A stretch of 64,000 nucleotides of DNA. Origin: Phycisphaerae bacterium. Its GTDB lineage: Bacteria; Planctomycetota; Phycisphaerae; UBA1845; PWPN01. Shown here in pieces: positions 62,034 to 64,000 of the stretch (position 1 is its first letter; the number at the start of each line of letters is the position of its first letter). The position numbers were made by a program, and so were the translations under genes. The notes under the pieces were generated by a model. That model saw nothing but the letters and a program-made list of their open reading frames with translations, had not been told where the DNA came from and ran no database searches. Location: assembly GCA_030372985.1 (NCBI GenBank), contig JAUCQB010000092.1:50926-114925 (forward strand). Reading direction: 5' to 3'.

Positions 62034-63050
62034 ATGCCAGCCGCCAAGGAGAAGTCATCGTCGGCCGGGCCGGTCATCTACGTCGTGTCCGGTCCCGAGG
62101 TTTTTCTCAAGCAGGAAGCGATTCAAACGGTCGTTCGTCGCGTCATGGGCAATGCCGACCGGTCCTTGTCCTTGAGCGAATACGACGGAACCTTGGCAGG
62201 AGTGGCGCTGGCCGACGTGCTCGATGATGCCCGGACTTTGCCCTTCCTGGCAGAGAAACGACTGGTGATGGTCCGCGATGCGGACTCGTTTATTACGCGA
62301 TATCGGGCCGAACTGGAGGAGTATCTGGACGACCCCAGCCCCTACGGCGTGCTGTTGCTTGAGTGCAAGTCGTTTTCGGCAGCCACACGGTTGCACAAAC
62401 GGGCACAGGCCGTCGGGGAGATCATCAAGTGCGAGGCAATCAAGCCCCGCATGCTGCCGGCCTGGCTCGCGGATCGGGCCAGGAAAGCACACGGCGTCCA
62501 GATCGATTCGCGTGCGGCGGCGCTGCTGCAGGATCTGGTCGGCAACGACCTCGGTGGGTTGGACGGTGAGTTGGAGAAACTGGCCCTGTATGTGGGCGAT
62601 CGCAAACGAATCGCCGTCGCGGATGTGGAGGCTCTCGTCGGGCAGCACCGCGAAGAGAAGGTCTGGGACATCCTGTCTGCGATTGCGGCCGGCAACCAGG
62701 CCCGGGCAATCAGCTTGTGGGAGGAAGTCTGGCAGACCGACCGGGCGGCCCCCGGCCGTGCGGTTGCCGGCGTCGCCTACACTGTTCGTCGAATGCTGGC
62801 CGCCAAGCGCGCTCAGGAATCGGGCACCTCGATCCCCGAAATCGCCCGGATGCTCATGCGATGGAACGACGAGGCCGGTGTCCGGTCGGAACTCGCGGCG
62901 TTCTCGACGCAGCAGCTCGAGCAGATGCTGTGCAGGCTGCTCAAGGCCGACGTGGACGCCAAAAGCGGCGGCCCGAGCGTGCAGTCTTCCATCGAGGCGT
63001 TCATCATCGAGGGCTGCCGCAACAGGCGTCAGAAAAGGGCAACAGGATAG
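62034..63050 (+). CDS. holA: DNA polymerase III delta subunit
   Basis: A 338-residue clamp-loader subunit. It has the delta-subunit opening VIYVVSGPEVFLKQEAIQTVVRR, RTLPFLAEKRLVMVRDADSF, and the C-terminal collar (RAISLWEEVWQTDRAAPGRAVAGVAYTVRRML). The fold is AAA+ without a working Walker A, as known for delta, which opens the sliding clamp. The ATG at 62034 is used; a longer frame from 61992 adds only a short Arg-rich part. A lipoprotein gene follows on the same strand. Confidence 0.85.
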   Translation: MPAAKEKSSSAGPVIYVVSGPEVFLKQEAIQTVVRRVMGNADRSLSLSEYDGTLAGVALADVLDDARTLPFLAEKRLVMVRDADSFITRYRAELEEYLDDPSPYGVLLLECKSFSAATRLHKRAQAVGEIIKCEAIKPRMLPAWLADRARKAHGVQIDSRAAALLQDLVGNDLGGLDGELEKLALYVGDRKRIAVADVEALVGQHREEKVWDILSAIAAGNQARAISLWEEVWQTDRAAPGRAVAGVAYTVRRMLAAKRAQESGTSIPEIARMLMRWNDEAGVRSELAAFSTQQLEQMLCRLLKADVDAKSGGPSVQSSIEAFIIEGCRNRRQKRATG

Positions 63051-63142
63051 ATCGGCTGGTGCTGTTTTCAGCAGGGCAATCGCCGGCGAGCAAGCCGGGC
63101 CTGGCAGCCGGCGCCGGCCGAGTCATTCGGGAGTCGAGTGAC

Positions 63143-63949
63143 ATGAAACGAGCACGGATGCTCCTGTTATCAGCCTTGGTCGTAAGCCTCATCTCGACCG
63201 GCTGCAATAACAGTCAATTCGGACAACTCTGGCCATTACGAGGGCAGATTGGCAAGCAGGTCAAGGAAACCGAGATCGTTTCAGAACCGATACCTGCGAC
63301 GCCACCGGCCTCGGCACCTGCCGAGGATGTGAACAGCCCCCCCCGATCTGCGGACGCCAGGATGACCGCAGTATCGCGACGGGTCGAGGAGTACCTGACT
63401 CGCCTCCAGCAAGAACTGACGACCTCCTTGCAGACCCGGCCGGCGGGTCAGTCACCACGGCCGTCGACAACCAGGCCCGCGCCCAGCAAAACGCTCGACA
63501 GGACGGTCCCAGCGCCCAAGCCGCCGGCTCTTGCCGTCACGACCCGGCCGGCCGTCCCCGCCAATGCACCGGTGGCCGTTGACCCGCAACGCCCCGGCAC
63601 CGATGGGACAGGCACCACGACCGCCGTGATGGCCGCGCCCGCACGCGGCCCCCGCGTCGAGTTGGTCGATGTCCGACCGGCGATTCGCCCTGCACAGCCG
63701 GTGGCATCGGAGCGATCCCCCGCCTCGGCCAATCGTCCGACGGCGGTCGACGCCGCCGGCCCTGTCCCGACCGATACGGCCGGAATGATCACTCATCTCG
63801 AAGAGCTTGTCGCCAAACACCCGGAACAATTGGACGATCAGCTCAAACTTCGCCTGCTCTATTTGGCGACCGGACAGGACGAAAAGGCCGTCGCCCCGCT
63901 GAACATCGGCGACCCGGTCCGCGCCGAATTCCTGGTCGCCCTGCTCAAA
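63143..63949 (+). CDS. Lipoprotein, Pro/Thr-rich, truncated by the contig end
   Basis: The ATG at 63143 is followed by MLLLSALVVSLISTGC, a lipoprotein signal with Cys at about residue 21. After it comes a long, low-complexity region rich in Pro, Ala, Thr and Arg (TRPAPSKTLDRTVPAPKPPA type), then a helical start (MITHLEELVAKHPEQLDDQLKLRLLYLATGQDEKAVAPL) that looks like the first TPR-like helices. After residue 269 the frame runs into adapter sequence, so the real C-terminus is missing. Planctomycete lipoproteins of this form are common; function unknown. Confidence 0.6.
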
Positions 63950-64000
63950 GTGTCTCTTATACACATCTCCGAGCCCACGAGACAGCGCTGTGTGTCTCGT
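63950..64000. other. Illumina Nextera adapter and index (assembly artefact)
   Basis: TGTCTCTTATACACATCT (63951-63968) matches the Tn5 mosaic end (18 of 19 bases), then CCGAGCCCACGAGAC (63969-63983), the Nextera read-2 adapter, a 10-base index AGCGCTGTGT (63984-63993) and GTCTCGT, one base off ATCTCGT. This is not genomic DNA. Confidence 0.97.

Overview
The window looks like a chromosomal contig from a GC-rich planctomycete, probably a Phycisphaerae-type member of Planctomycetota. The evidence is the mixture of PEP-CTERM surface proteins, type II pseudopilins, an ECF sigma factor coupled to a membrane Ser/Thr kinase, dockerin-like and gingipain-type exported proteins, and a neutral-ceramidase-like exported enzyme. 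No rRNA, CRISPR array or classical insertion sequence was seen. The last 51 bases are Illumina Nextera adapter plus index, so the genomic sequence ends at about 63949.

Layout. 1-4700 (minus): ceramidase-like, acyltransferase and TIM-barrel-like genes, then a zinc-ribbon protein and a pseudopilin. 4872-6928: a nitrosative-stress type locus (YgbA-like protein, 4Fe-4S protein, divergent Crp/Fnr regulator) with a TTGAT-N4-GTCAA operator placed about -41.5 from a predicted start. 6995-13911: methyltransferase, a hidden 37-residue peptide gene, a TetR-like C-terminal protein, the ECF sigma/kinase pair and CorA. 14041-20856: an island of five PEP-CTERM genes with hairpin leaders around a lone tyrosine integrase. 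21109-35487: tRNA-Pro, an M55 peptidase, TadA, a sugar isomerase-like protein, a pair of dynamin-like GTPases, a dockerin/FnIII protein, a sodium:solute symporter and a C25 (gingipain-like) peptidase.

35811-49706 is an integrated element of about 13.9 kb, bounded by a perfect 39-bp direct repeat made of the 5' half of tRNA-Phe(GAA). It encodes an integrase, several excisionase-like HTH proteins, a DnaB-N/RepA-like ATPase followed by a 9-bp iteron cluster, a CoiA-like nuclease, an SbcC/Rad50-like ATPase, a DEDD exonuclease, and a single morphogenesis gene, a phage tail tape-measure protein. No terminase, portal, capsid or lysis gene was recognised. It resembles a phage satellite or reduced prophage and is the most unusual system here.

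49982-63949: a pseudopilin, an NtrC-type regulator and its histidine kinase with a tandem UAS-like site between regulator and pilin, a five-gene fatty-acid or polyketide-type operon (FabZ, ACP, FabZ, a ketosynthase lacking both catalytic histidines, and an intact ketosynthase), KDPG aldolase, a membrane protein, a TPR protein, DNA polymerase III delta and a truncated lipoprotein.
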